The position numbers and the translations under genes are program-made. The notes beneath the pieces were generated by a model. It did no database searches and had not been told where the DNA came from. It saw only the letters and a list, made by a program, of their open reading frames with translations. This document shows, one piece after another, positions 35,644 to 46,100 of a stretch of 64,000 nt of DNA. Where the stretch lies: contig NZ_JAQSWB010000002.1 in the NCBI RefSeq assembly GCF_029266855.1, positions 62,001-126,000 on the forward strand, read 5' to 3'. Every line of letters begins with the position of its first letter. Position 1 is the stretch's first letter. This stretch comes from Fluviicola sp. (GTDB lineage: Bacteria > Bacteroidota > Bacteroidia > Flavobacteriales_D > Crocinitomicaceae).

Positions 35644-36048
35644 TCATTTAATAAATAAAGGTTTAAAGCTCATCCATGAGAGTGCAGGAATGAATACAAA
35701 AGGAATCATATATCCTTTGAAATAGTCGATCATAGCCATTGCATCTTCATTCTTAAATTCGGGATCGTCCATGGCTAATACGTAAAAGACAAGTGAAACA
35801 GAAAACCCGGAAAGAATGAAATGGGCAATGAAAGCCGCCAGTGATTTGTTTTTCAAAAGCGCATAGATTCCAGCGCTAAGAATACTGATTCCCAAAGTGA
35901 TCATCAGGGAAAAGCAAAGCAAATGCCAATAGCCGGTTGCTTCGGTAAAATCGACAATGGTGTTTTTATAGAAAGACGAATAAATCCATGCAACTACCGA
36001 AGAAAATAATCCGGCTGTTATTGCTAAGAAAAAAAAGCGTTTGAACAT
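35644..36048 (-). CDS. Four-helix membrane protein of the haem/YceI cluster
   Basis: The 134-residue protein has membrane helices at about 5-25, 42-64, 70-93 and 112-130. No catalytic residues stand out. It is separated by only 7 bp from the upstream YceI gene and by 4 bp from the cytochrome gene, so it is co-transcribed with both. A role as a membrane anchor or quinone-side partner of the cytochrome is inference. Confidence 0.6.
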   Translation of the reverse strand: MFKRFFFLAITAGLFSSVVAWIYSSFYKNTIVDFTEATGYWHLLCFSLMITLGISILSAGIYALLKNKSLAAFIAHFILSGFSVSLVFYVLAMDDPEFKNEDAMAMIDYFKGYMIPFVFIPALSWMSFKPLFIK

Positions 36049-36055
36049 ACCGAAT

Positions 36056-36595
36056 CTATTTTTCAGTTACAGGTATAGAGTAGGAAATATTCATTATATC
36101 CGGAACGGCATCGCTTTTATGTCCTACACCATAATCAATCCGATTAACTGTGAATTTACCAGAAAAGGTCAGATCATTTCCGGATTTGGTTACGGTAGCA
36201 GGAATTTTTTTCTCCTTGGTAACTCCCTTCATTGTCAGTTTACCTGTAATGGAATAATTATCACCGGCTTTTTCCACTTTGGAAGAAACAAACTTGATGG
36301 TAGGATACTTACTTGCTTCGAACCACTCGGAAGTTTGTGATTTTTTATTCTGCATGGAATTTCCGGTATTGATGGAATTCACCTCAATTGTAATGTCGAA
36401 TTTAGCATTATCCAGATCACTCTCGTCAAACTTGATGGTTCCTTTTGCCTTTTTGAATTCTCCTGACGGATCTTTACTTTTGAATGCAATCGTAAATCCT
36501 TCTTTGAAAGTATAATCTTTTGTTGCTGTAAGTGTCACAAATGCTGAACTTGCAAATAGACATAAGGCCAAAGCCGGGTAAATTATTTTTTTCAT
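36056..36595 (-). CDS. Periplasmic YceI-family protein
   Basis: A signal peptide (cleavage near SSAFV) precedes the eight-stranded lipocalin-like YceI domain: GTIKFDESDLDNAKFDITIEVNSINTGN, then SEWFEASKYPTIKFVSSKVEK, YSITGKLTMKGVTKEKKIP and IDYGVGHK. YceI proteins bind isoprenoid chains, such as quinone precursors, in a hydrophobic tunnel. Its place between a barrel gene and cytochrome genes supports a respiratory-lipid role in this operon. Confidence 0.92.
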   Translation of the reverse strand: MKKIIYPALALCLFASSAFVTLTATKDYTFKEGFTIAFKSKDPSGEFKKAKGTIKFDESDLDNAKFDITIEVNSINTGNSMQNKKSQTSEWFEASKYPTIKFVSSKVEKAGDNYSITGKLTMKGVTKEKKIPATVTKSGNDLTFSGKFTVNRIDYGVGHKSDAVPDIMNISYSIPVTEK

Positions 36596-36642
36596 AATCA
36601 GTTGTTTTATTGTTTTTTAGTCAATAGCCATCAGTAATCACA

Positions 36643-37554
36643 TTACTGTCCGAACTCGAACTTTCTTCCGATACAAAAACCAATCCTAAATTGACCTTTT
36701 AACCAGTTGTCGTAAGTATTGGTGATAAATTGCGTTTCTCCGAAGCCACGGGCATTGGTCAGGTAAATGGTGAAGTTATGTCCGAAAGTCAACCACTCAA
36801 CGGCAAAGCCGAGGCTGTTGAAATTGGTTTTCCGCATTCCTTTATCCTGGAATACCTGGTAATATTCAACCATAATCCCCAAACGTTGTGTAATAGACCA
36901 GCGCATTGCACCGCCTAAAGAAAAGAGCGTGTTTTGATCATCCGCAGCAACATAATTCCGGTGTACAACAGTTGGTATCACTGCAAGACTAACCAGGTCT
37001 CCGAATTTACGGGCAATATTTAATTGTGCCGAATACGAAAAACGGTGTTCCTGCTTCGGGAAATGAGCAACAGCAGAGATATCCGGAAGAGCTTTCATAT
37101 AAGTATAAAACATGCTTCCTGAAACAGCCAGTGAAATGGGCATTCCTTTTTTACGCTGCTGAAGGATCCGGTATTTGGCAAATCCATCGAGCAATGACCG
37201 GTATGGAGCTCCTGTTCCTTTACTTCTTCCCACGCCAACCATTAAATGATCGGTAATCCCGTATTCGAATGCCAGGCGAATATCACTTGAGTTGTCAAGG
37301 CCAAACCAATTTTGGACTCCGCCACCTGAACCTGCCAAATCACCAAAACGGTGTTCTACCCGAAATTCCAGTACGCCTTTGCGTAAACATTCTACCGAAT
37401 GGCCGCTTACAATCCGGGTGGACTGGAACGTTTGTTCAACCAGGTTTGTATCAACAGAACTCTCGGTTTCCTCTACTTCAAGGGAGTCTTCCTGGGCGAT
37501 TGAAAAATGTGTAAAGCAACAAGCTGCTCCTATAAATAATAGTTTATTAATCAT
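36643..37554 (-). CDS. DUF5777-like outer-membrane barrel
   Basis: The start at 37554 (MINKLLFIGAACCF) gives a proper signal peptide; the nine extra upstream residues are basic and unneeded. The mature protein has the DUF5777 layout: VECLRKGVLEFRVEHRFGDLAGSGGGVQNWFGLDNSSDIRLAFEYGITDHLMVGVGRSKGTG as successive strands, and it ends IGFCIGRKFEFGQ. The family accompanies YceI and cytochrome lipoproteins in Bacteroidota. It leads the minus-strand cluster. Confidence 0.72.
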   Translation of the reverse strand: MINKLLFIGAACCFTHFSIAQEDSLEVEETESSVDTNLVEQTFQSTRIVSGHSVECLRKGVLEFRVEHRFGDLAGSGGGVQNWFGLDNSSDIRLAFEYGITDHLMVGVGRSKGTGAPYRSLLDGFAKYRILQQRKKGMPISLAVSGSMFYTYMKALPDISAVAHFPKQEHRFSYSAQLNIARKFGDLVSLAVIPTVVHRNYVAADDQNTLFSLGGAMRWSITQRLGIMVEYYQVFQDKGMRKTNFNSLGFAVEWLTFGHNFTIYLTNARGFGETQFITNTYDNWLKGQFRIGFCIGRKFEFGQ

Positions 37555-37743
37555 TCTAGTTAGTTTCTTTTTGTTTGCCAAGATAATATTTACCCGGATA
37601 AATAACTATGTTTTAAATACAGAAATCCGTTGATGGTTGGAATGCTTTTTCAAAAACAATCTACTTTGCCGGTAGGAAACAGGTTCTAATATAGGAATCC
37701 TAAAATAGCTTATTTGTTGGTTAGTTGAGCTCGTTTAATTAAC

Positions 37744-37751
37744 TAACTTTG
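37744..37751 (+). promoter_or_regulatory. -7 box upstream of the duplicated-domain gene
   Basis: TAACTTTG matches TAnnTTTG and lies 18 bp before the start codon at 37769. No clear -33 TTTG is found at the usual distance. Confidence 0.45.
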
Positions 37752-37768
37752 TAATACTGAAATGTATA

Positions 37769-38569
37769 ATGACAGTAAACAACTTAATAACTTGCGTATT
37801 TTTATTGTTCTTTTTGAATGTCCATTCGAAGGAGCAATATGTTATTCTTGAATGGAAATTCAAAGGAATAGAGGAGGGGTATGACCATTTGAATAGGAGT
37901 AAGATAAGTGTTGATGGTAAAGAAATGCCAGTTTCAAAATCATTTCATCAAAGTGAATGGGGTACTTATCAATTGAAACTTTCGAAAAAAGAACACAAAA
38001 TCCGCCTGGTCAATGAAGCCTATTACAATGGAAAATGGGCCGAACACACGTTTGAAAACCAATTTAGCATTAATGCCATTTGTGAGTTTGAATTGAATGC
38101 AAGGGAAGTTTCCAAGGTTCAAATCGAATTTAATCTTGACGGGGGGAATGTTTCAATTATCCGCTTCGATACGAATGGTATTGAATTGATCAGGAAAAAA
38201 GCAGCCTTCAAAGGGAGGCATTATCCGATGAAAATTGACTGGAGCTTTATTCATGTGGAAGAGGGTTACGACCATTTATCGAGAATGCTAGTTTTCGTAG
38301 ATGACATTGAATATGGAATTTCCCCCCAATCACAAGAAAGCAAAGGCGGGGGCTTTTCTGTAAAGATTCCTAAAGGCTCACATCGAATCCGGATCGTTAA
38401 TCAGTCATTTGTGAATGGGGTCTGGCAGGATCACACGATCATTAACAATTATTCCGTAGAAGCTATTTATGAAAAATCACTGGAAATAAGGAAGTCAATA
38501 CACGTCACTCTGATCATTGACCTCAATGACGAGCATACGGTAAATACGTGGGAGTTTAAGAAAATATAA
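37769..38569 (+). CDS. Secreted protein with a duplicated unknown domain
   Basis: A short signal peptide (cleavage near VHSKE, residue 21) is followed by two copies of a domain of about 115 residues. Copy 1 runs from EWKFKGIEEGYDHLNRSKISVDG to about residue 135. Copy 2 starts near residue 153 with DWSFIHVEEGYDHLSRMLVFVDD. Both share EEGYDHL-x-R, the strand HKIRLVNEAYYNGKWAEHT or HRIRIVNQSFVNGVWQDHT, and a final sheet. It looks like an all-beta carbohydrate-binding or Ig-type fold. I do not recognise the family. Confidence 0.6.
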   Translation: MTVNNLITCVFLLFFLNVHSKEQYVILEWKFKGIEEGYDHLNRSKISVDGKEMPVSKSFHQSEWGTYQLKLSKKEHKIRLVNEAYYNGKWAEHTFENQFSINAICEFELNAREVSKVQIEFNLDGGNVSIIRFDTNGIELIRKKAAFKGRHYPMKIDWSFIHVEEGYDHLSRMLVFVDDIEYGISPQSQESKGGGFSVKIPKGSHRIRIVNQSFVNGVWQDHTIINNYSVEAIYEKSLEIRKSIHVTLIIDLNDEHTVNTWEFKKI

Positions 38570-38597
38570 AGGGATCAGGGGGCAAGGTTCCAAAAAT

Positions 38598-38625
38598 AAA
38601 GGCCATCCTTTTGGATGACCTTTTT
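38598..38625 (+). terminator. Terminator after the duplicated-domain gene
   Basis: AAAGGCCATCC pairs with GGATGACCTTT with one mismatch and a 4-nt loop, followed by TTTTT. Confidence 0.8.
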
Positions 38626-38662
38626 AATATGGGAAAAAGTTCTTTTTAACTTTGAACTTCTC

Positions 38663-39619
38663 TTATCCGTTCCAAACACCCATTGAATTGAACTTCTCGA
38701 TTCGTTCTTCAATGCGTTGTTCAGGATCCTTCGGATCCAATTCTTTCAAGTATTCAATAATTTTTGTTTTTACCGTTTGAAAGCTTGCTTCCTGGTCTCT
38801 GTGAGCTCCTGCAAGAGGTTCTTCAATGACATCGTCAACCAATTTCAAACGTTTCATATCTGAGCTGGTCAATTTCAATGCTTCGGCAGCTTTTTCCTTG
38901 TAATCCCAAGATCTCCATAAGATGGACGAACAGGATTCCGGAGAAATAACGGAATACCAGGTGTTTTCAAGCATTACAACCTTGTCTCCGACACCGATTC
39001 CCAAAGCTCCACCGGAAGCACCTTCACCAATGATGATACAAATTACAGGAACTTTCAACTGCATCATTTCATAGATGTTGCGCGCAATAGCCTCTCCTTG
39101 ACCTCTTTCTTCTGCCTCAAGTCCCGGAAATGCTCCAGGAGTATCGATGAAGGTCACAATCGGTTTGTTGAATTTTTCAGCCAATTTCATTAAGCGTAAA
39201 GCCTTGCGATATCCTTCCGGATTCGGCATTCCGAAATTACGGTACTGGCGCATTTTGGTGTTGATCCCTTTTTGCTGACCGATGAACATCACTGTTCTTC
39301 CGTCAAGTAATCCGAAACCACCGATCATCGCTTTGTCGTCTTTTACCGTCCGGTCACCATGTAATTCCTGGAAAGAAAAACCAGTAATCGCATTGATGTA
39401 AGCAAGGGTATAAGGTCTGTCCGGATGACGGGACAGCTGAACGCGCTGCCAGGGAGTCAGCTTGCTGAATATTTCCTTTGTTTTTTTTGTGAGATTCTCT
39501 TCCAAAACACGGATTTTATCAGACATATCAACACCAGTGCTGTTTCCGATCTCCCGCGTTTGTTCAATTTGTTCTTCTAAAGCCTTTAAAGGTTCTTCAA
39601 AATCTAAATATGTTGACAT
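38663..39619 (-). CDS. accA: Acetyl-CoA carboxylase carboxyltransferase alpha subunit
   Basis: The 318-residue length and the N-terminal coiled helix pair fit AccA. Diagnostic stretches are [79 protein letters not shown] and [16 protein letters not shown], which form the carboxybiotin/CoA site. It transfers the carboxyl group to acetyl-CoA, the first step of fatty-acid synthesis. The gene is divergent from ispE with only 59 bp between starts, so two promoters must overlap there. Confidence 0.97.
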   Translation of the reverse strand: MSTYLDFEEPLKALEEQIEQTREIGNSTGVDMSDKIRVLEENLTKKTKEIFSKLTPWQRVQLSRHPDRPYTLAYINAITGFSFQELHGDRTVKDDKAMIGGFGLLDGRTVMFIGQQKGINTKMRQYRNFGMPNPEGYRKALRLMKLAEKFNKPIVTFIDTPGAFPGLEAEERGQGEAIARNIYEMMQLKVPVICIIIGEGASGGALGIGVGDKVVMLENTWYSVISPESCSSILWRSWDYKEKAAEALKLTSSDMKRLKLVDDVIEEPLAGAHRDQEASFQTVKTKIIEYLKELDPKDPEQRIEERIEKFNSMGVWNG

Positions 39620-39678
39620 AATTGCTATTTTGAGGGGCGAAATTTACGAAAATAGTTCGCATCTATTATTTTTACAGC

Positions 39679-40482
39679 ATGATTAATTTTCCAACATGCA
39701 AAATAAACCTTGGTTTACACATCTTGCAAAGACGGCAAGACGGATACCACGACATCGAAACTGCCATGTTGGAACTTCCCTTCAATGACATCCTTGAACT
39801 CATTGAAAGCAGAGAGTCCGGGTTCACTACTTCCGGTCTAGAGATTCCGGGATCCGGCAATTTAGTGTCAGATGCCGAAGCAGAATTCAGGAAGCATAAA
39901 TCAATCCCGGCACTTGCTTTTCATTTACACAAACTGATCCCGATGGGAGGCGGGTTAGGCGGCGGATCCTCGGATGCAGCGTTTGCCCTGAAACTGATGC
40001 GGGATGCCTACGCACCTGAAATCGGGAATGAGCAATTGAAAGTTATGGCTTCAAAAATTGGTTCGGACTGCGCTTTTTTTATCGATGGCGGACTTCAGTT
40101 TGCTGCGGGAAGAGGAGAGATCTTAACTCCCTTGACTTTCGATCTGAAGCATAAATATGTGGTCCTGGTGAATCTTGGAATTCACGTTTCAACAAAGGAA
40201 GCGTATGAAGGAATTACCCCGAATAATAATCGGGTATCGCTAAAAGAAATTCTGGAAAAACCGATTGGGGAATGGAAAGATCAGTTGATAAATGACTTTG
40301 AGGAGTCAGTTTTTCTGAAATATCCTGAATTAGCGACGGTCAAAAATGACTTATATGAGCACGGAGCAGTTTACGCTTCTATGACGGGATCCGGCTCGAC
40401 AGTGTTTGGAATTTTTGAATCGGAAATTCAGTCCGTTCAATGGTCGCGGAAAGTGCAATATGAAAAGTATCTGAAAATTTAG
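39679..40482 (+). CDS. ispE: 4-diphosphocytidyl-2-C-methyl-D-erythritol kinase
   Basis: This GHMP kinase has the substrate-binding CKINLGLHILQRRQDGYHDIETAM at the N terminus (Lys8 and Asn10 in the usual positions), the ATP loop PMGGGLGGGSSDAAF at about 88-102, GSDCAFFIDGG, and MTGSGSTVFGIF near the end. It phosphorylates CDP-methylerythritol in the non-mevalonate isoprenoid pathway. Its stop overlaps that of the convergent FG-GAP gene by four bases. Confidence 0.97.
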   Translation: MINFPTCKINLGLHILQRRQDGYHDIETAMLELPFNDILELIESRESGFTTSGLEIPGSGNLVSDAEAEFRKHKSIPALAFHLHKLIPMGGGLGGGSSDAAFALKLMRDAYAPEIGNEQLKVMASKIGSDCAFFIDGGLQFAAGRGEILTPLTFDLKHKYVVLVNLGIHVSTKEAYEGITPNNNRVSLKEILEKPIGEWKDQLINDFEESVFLKYPELATVKNDLYEHGAVYASMTGSGSTVFGIFESEIQSVQWSRKVQYEKYLKI

Positions 40483-42731
40483 TGTTTGATGAAGTTCAAA
40501 TGTTCGATTCGACCATCTGTTTCCAGTACAAAATAATAGGTGCCGGCTTTTAATCCGCTGACGTCGATACCTGTTCCTAAAAGCTGGAGGTCTTGTTTTT
40601 GTCCAAGAATATTATATGCCCCATGAAGTTTCAGACCGGTGAGGTGTCCATCCTTTGAAAGCACATGGATCAGCTCATTTCCTGGATTGGGGAAGAGCAC
40701 CAGCGTTGATTCTATTTTCATTTCAGGAACAGAGGCCGAACTTAAGGGATCTGCTTCAAACAGAAACAAACCTCCCAAATCTTGTCCTACGAACATATTA
40801 AGAAAACCATTTCCGTCAATATCATCCACGAAAACGGTACTGTAAAGACCAACCTCCAAATCAAGGTAGCTGTCAGAATACAAACTGAATACATCCCCGT
40901 CAGCCAGGTGCCCGTCAATGTTGTGGTAATAATTGAGTTTTCCGTTATAAGCTCCGACAAACAAATGGGTTGTATCATTTACCCGGAAGAAATGAGGTGC
41001 GGCATATCCGTCCGGATTCGGAGAAATATCTGCCTGACCTACGTTTGCACTGATAAGTGTGAAAACCGGGTTTGAACTTGTACCGGTATTTTGATAATAG
41101 GAAATTTCCCCTGTTTTCTTTCCGATGACTAAATCCTGTAAACCATCCTTGTTCAGATCGAATAATTGTGGAAATGCGTACGAAACTACCTGGATGGGAG
41201 TTCCTGTGTGGTCGTTTACCGGGGTAGAGGGGCTGAAAGCCATTGGGTTTCCTGCTCCGGCAGTATTTGTTAAACGGATTAAGCTCCCATTTTCCCGGCC
41301 AATGATCAGATCCTGGTCGCCATCGCCATCCAGATCTCCGAAAGCAGGCACTGCTCTTAGTCCCAGTCCAAGTGATGAAAGGCTCAGATAATCATTATTA
41401 ACCAGGGTGAATTCAGGATTTGCTGCCGAACCGGTATTTCGATAGAGCTGAAATACGGATTCGAGACTTAATGTGGGCTTGTACCGGATGAAGTTAGCAA
41501 TTAGAAGATCCTTCAATCCGTCTCCGTTCTCGTCTACTAAAACAGGGATGCTTCCCAGCCCATGGTCGATCATATCTTTTTGCAGAAAGTTATCTTCCTG
41601 GAAGACAAAGTTCGGAAGTGCATTTGTTCCAGTATTTTTGAATAACTGGACACTGTTTTGATTTTCGGAAACTGTTCTTGCATTCGGTGCCACAATCAAA
41701 TCCTTGTTTCCATCAAAGTCGACATCTTCCCAATACATAGCAGGAAACAGCTGCATATAAGCAGGATGCGAAACAGAAGGGTAATTATGGTCCTGACTGA
41801 TCATTGCTGAATTGGTGTTCGGAGCCGTTCCGCCATTCATTAAAAGCGTAATATTGGGATAAGCCACATCTCCCAGGATTAAATCCATTACACCATTGTT
41901 GTTGACGTCAATTGCCAGCAGGGTAGAGCCGGAATGACTCCCGCCACTTTCGTTTTCCTGTTCTCTTCCCGGGTTCTCCGGCCTTAAAGGATTTGGTATA
42001 TCCCCATTTTCGCAAGGATATTCCGTTTCATTTAAAAACAGGTTATTATTATTCGGGTCCTCACTAAATTTCCCCCAGCATTGGTTTTTCAGTACAAAGG
42101 TGAGGGAATCCGGAATTCCATAAAGCTCCATACTTTGATTCTGATGGTATTCCACGTTTTGCCCGCCGATGTGAAAGGTCAAAATATCCATGTCCCCGTC
42201 GAAATCCACATCGGTGTAAGCCGGTATATCACTTGCGCTTACGTAGAGATTGGAGATATCACCGACATAATCCGTCTGAAGAATTTCCGTGATCAATTGC
42301 CACTGCAAGCCCAGTGATGAACTTCCAATGTTCCTGTAAACCTTTATTCCCCCGATTCCATAAGTGAACAAGTCCTTTTTTCCGTCCGAGTCATAATCAA
42401 CAAAAGCAGCGCGGTATTTACAGTCCGGGAAATAGAGGAAACCTTTATAAACGTAGTTGTATCCATGCACGGATGCATTGATCACATGTTCCATGAGAAC
42501 GAATTCATCTCCGCTACGATCAAAGATCACCAGATCTTCCAATCCGTCGAAATTATAATCGATACTTGAGAACTGACCGTAATTGATACCTCCGGCCCAA
42601 GGGTTTTTCAGGGTTGTGCTTCCTGTTTTTACAGGAATATTCGGGTTGTACTCAAATCCCAGGTATGTTTGGCAAAGCGCGGTATTCTGAAAGCCAATAA
42701 GAGTCATTAAAATAAGAAAGGCCTTTTTCAT
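40479..42731 (-). CDS. FG-GAP/VCBS repeat protein with T9SS sorting domain
   Basis: A signal peptide (cleavage near ALCQ) precedes seven or more FG-GAP/VCBS repeats, seen as Ca-binding Asp-rich loops: DYNFDGLEDLVIFDRSGD, DYDSDGKKDLFTYG, DFDGDMDILTF, DVDFDGNKDLIVAP, DENGDGLKDLLIANF, GDLDGDGDQDLIIGRENG and DLNKDGLQDLVIGKKTGE. The repeats would fold into an integrin-like propeller. The last 80 residues are a type A T9SS domain (LFPNPGNELIHVLS ... LKAGTYYFVLETDG). A surface adhesion or binding role is likely. Confidence 0.88.
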   Translation of the reverse strand: MKKAFLILMTLIGFQNTALCQTYLGFEYNPNIPVKTGSTTLKNPWAGGINYGQFSSIDYNFDGLEDLVIFDRSGDEFVLMEHVINASVHGYNYVYKGFLYFPDCKYRAAFVDYDSDGKKDLFTYGIGGIKVYRNIGSSSLGLQWQLITEILQTDYVGDISNLYVSASDIPAYTDVDFDGDMDILTFHIGGQNVEYHQNQSMELYGIPDSLTFVLKNQCWGKFSEDPNNNNLFLNETEYPCENGDIPNPLRPENPGREQENESGGSHSGSTLLAIDVNNNGVMDLILGDVAYPNITLLMNGGTAPNTNSAMISQDHNYPSVSHPAYMQLFPAMYWEDVDFDGNKDLIVAPNARTVSENQNSVQLFKNTGTNALPNFVFQEDNFLQKDMIDHGLGSIPVLVDENGDGLKDLLIANFIRYKPTLSLESVFQLYRNTGSAANPEFTLVNNDYLSLSSLGLGLRAVPAFGDLDGDGDQDLIIGRENGSLIRLTNTAGAGNPMAFSPSTPVNDHTGTPIQVVSYAFPQLFDLNKDGLQDLVIGKKTGEISYYQNTGTSSNPVFTLISANVGQADISPNPDGYAAPHFFRVNDTTHLFVGAYNGKLNYYHNIDGHLADGDVFSLYSDSYLDLEVGLYSTVFVDDIDGNGFLNMFVGQDLGGLFLFEADPLSSASVPEMKIESTLVLFPNPGNELIHVLSKDGHLTGLKLHGAYNILGQKQDLQLLGTGIDVSGLKAGTYYFVLETDGRIEHLNFIKH

Positions 42732-43177
42732 TTAACAGGATTGCAATACTTCTTCAAATTAAGGTAAAATATCGCCCAACTCCAAACCTGTTTTTGGGGT
42801 ATATAAAACAAAAACACTGAATTTTATCAGGGTCCCAATAATTTGTTAAAATTTCGTTTTTTAAAATGTTTGTACTTAAAATTAACATAAATCTTCATAT
42901 GATAACAAGGTTGGGCTTTTTAAAACGGTCTAAATTGCGATTTGGATAAAATATTGCTAATTATTACGTTAAATAATTAACAAATCAATAATTTCTTTTT
43001 TACCCTTGTTTTAGGATGCTTCACCCTGAATTGACTTGGATTTAACTATTTATTTAAGTTTTTACTTTTTCTACTAAATCGGTTTACCACCTAGTGTTTT
43101 AGGATCTCAATTGGCATATCAATTTTGTTTGTAGCAAGGATAGTAACACTTTTGCAGTGTTACTTAAATTATAGATT
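42732..43177. other. Long AT-rich divergent promoter region
   Basis: This 446-bp gap separates the divergent FG-GAP and giant adhesin genes. It is strongly AT rich and has no credible coding frame. A promoter-like pair near the adhesin start is listed separately. No repeat of the dispersed family is seen here. Confidence 0.5.
43124..43154 (+). promoter_or_regulatory. Putative promoter of the giant adhesin gene
   Basis: TTTG (43124-43127) and CACTTTTG (43147-43154, one base from TAnnTTTG) are 19 bp apart. The second box lies inside a perfect 7-bp hairpin, TAACACT/AGTGTTA (43144-43162), whose loop is TTTGC. The hairpin could be a protein-binding inverted repeat or a 5' leader structure. Confidence 0.45.
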
Positions 43178-46100
43178 ATGTTGAAAAACAAAACCATGAA
43201 TTTTTCAGGGTTCATTTTGTGCTTTGCACTATTGATACTTGGATCAGGAAGTTTGTTTGGACAGGTATCCGGAATAAAAACCATTCCGACTGATTATGCC
43301 ACCATTGCAGCCTTCGTTACAGACATCAACGCAAACGGAATCGGAGCGGGGGGTGTCACTTTAAATGTTCCTTCCGGACACACAGAAACAGCACCGGCAG
43401 GAGGATTTACAATCACAGCTACCGGAACAGCGGCAAATCCGATTGTTATTCAGGGAACTGGCGGAGCGCCTTTTCCAATTATAACAGCTTCTGCGGCACT
43501 TACAGCCGGAAACCTCAATGACGGAATCATTCGATTGAGCGGGTCTGATTATGTAACGATTTCCGGATTGGACTTACGTGAGAATTCAGCAAATACAACT
43601 ACAACAGCTGGGTCTAACAACATGACTGAGTGGGGAGTGGCATTGATTTATGCTTCAGCTACAAATGGCTGTAACAATGTAAGCATTCTCAATAATTCAA
43701 TTTCCTTAGGGGTCACTTATCAAAATGCATTTGGTATCTATGCGAATTCAACGCATACAATGGCGGCTGTTACTACCGGTGCAACTGCCACGGGCGCCGC
43801 AGGTGGTAATTCCGGATTAACAATTACTGGAAATACGATTACCAATGTAAATAACGGTATCGTAGTTGTTGGACCTACTGCAGCTGCGGATATGAACGAT
43901 GGAATCGTTATCGGTACATTAGCGAACCCGAATAATATCACTTATGGTTTGACCGGAACTTTTTCAAGTTATGTGAATGTTTCAGGTACTGTAAATGGAA
44001 TTTTGGTAAGAAACTCAAAAAATATAAGTCTTGCTTATAATACTTTAACAAGTAATGGAACAGTAACTGGGGGTACTTTGAACGGAATTTTAATTCAAGC
44101 TTTTTCAAATACACCAAGCGGTACGTTTACACAAAATGTAAACAACAACACAATCAACATAAAATCCAATGTTGTTGGTGGTGCTGTTAATGGAATCAAC
44201 CAGCCGAGCGGTTCGGCTTCCGCAACATCAATTTGCAACATCAATAACAATTCATTTACAGGGTTTGGTCATACGATTGCAGCTGCATCAGGTACATTAG
44301 CGATGATCAGTTCGGTGAGTGCACATTTAACTACCAATATTAATGGAAATACTTTTAACAATTTAACTGTAAATACCACTGGAAGTGTGACTTTTATCGG
44401 GCATAGCTATACAATGCCTGCGAATGGGACAAAATCTGTTTCAAACAATGCGATAATTACTGGATTTAATAAAACAGGTGGGGGAGGAACCGTTACATTT
44501 ATGACCACCGGAGCAAGTTCTCCAAACTCTGCGACATGTAATTATTCAAATAATATCATGACGAATGTTATATTGACAGGAGCGACTGGTTTTGTGGGTA
44601 TTACTGATTCAGACGGATCTGGTTCTTCGCCATCAAAAACATTTAACGGGAACACTATTGGTTCGATTACCGGCGGTACTTCTTCAATTACTGGAATTAC
44701 CGTAGCTTATTTGGGTGGTAATTCCAGTATTTCATCTAACAATATATCAAATATTACGGGACAGTCATCAATAACTGGAATCAATATTGGTAGCAGTTTT
44801 AATGGTGCCACAGTTGCTAATATTACCGGAAATACCTTAGCATCATTAATTTCTTCTGGTACTGGAGCTGCCGTAACAGGAATTGCTTGTTCGAATACCT
44901 CGCCGCTAATTAATATTTCGAATAATGACATTCATGGGCTTTCTTCTACCGGAGCAAGTTTGGTGAATGCTATTGGAATTTCAGGTGCAACGCTTACAAA
45001 TTTGAATGCGAACCGTATTTACAGTTTGACAAATTCTAATGTTGGAGGTACTGTATTTGGAATTAGTGTTACAGGTGGCACAAGTGTTAATGTGTACAAT
45101 AATCTTATTAGTGATCTTACTGCACCGATTGCAAGTGGCGCAGATGTTATTAGAGGAATCAATATTAATTCATCATCCACTTCTGCTGCGTATGGAGTTT
45201 ATTACAATTCCGTTTATTTGAATGCGACGTCTTCAGGCACAAACTTCGGTACAACGGGAATTTATCATCAGGCAAGTGCAACAGCTTCAACGGCTGCTCT
45301 TGATATGAGAAACAATATTATTGTTAATGAGTCTACTCCAGCTGGAACCGGTTTAACTGTTGCGTTCCGTCGTTCTGGGATTCAGCTGAATAATTTTGCT
45401 TCTTCATCGAATAAGAACCTGCTTTATGCTGGAACTCCTTCAGCATCACGTTTGATTATGCATGACGGAACTATTTCATATCAAACTATGATACCTTATC
45501 AAGGAGCAGTTTTACCGCGAGAAGCAAATTCATTTACCGGAGAAGCTACATTTACCGGTTCGGGTTATGGAACAGCTGGAAACTTCTTTATTAACTTAAC
45601 AGGAGCAAGTTCAGATTTCTTGCGTCCGGTTGCCGGAATTGTCACACAGGTTGAATCAGGTGCTTCTCCAATAGGAACACCATCAATTACAACAGACTTT
45701 ACAGGAGCGGTTCGTCCAGGTATGCCAGATATCGGGGCATATGAGTTCTCAGGAACTACACCTGCTCCAGTAATTACACTGAATTCAGTTACACCTCCCA
45801 CTTCTACACAATGTGTTGCAGCGGCTCGGTTAGTATCTGTTAATATAACCACTGCTTCAGGAACAATCACCGGGGCAACTATTGGCTATTCTGTGAATGG
45901 TGTCCCGCAAACAAATATTGTAATGACGAATACCTCAGGATCTACCTGGGAAGGGACAATTCCTGCTCCAACACCTGGGAATGCTGTAATTGCATGGGGG
46001 GTAGCTGCTACAAATTCACTTGGTTTGAATGGTTCGTATACAGGAACAACCTATACTGACGAGCCACTTACAGGTGTCACCGCAACAGCGAGTGCTTCTT

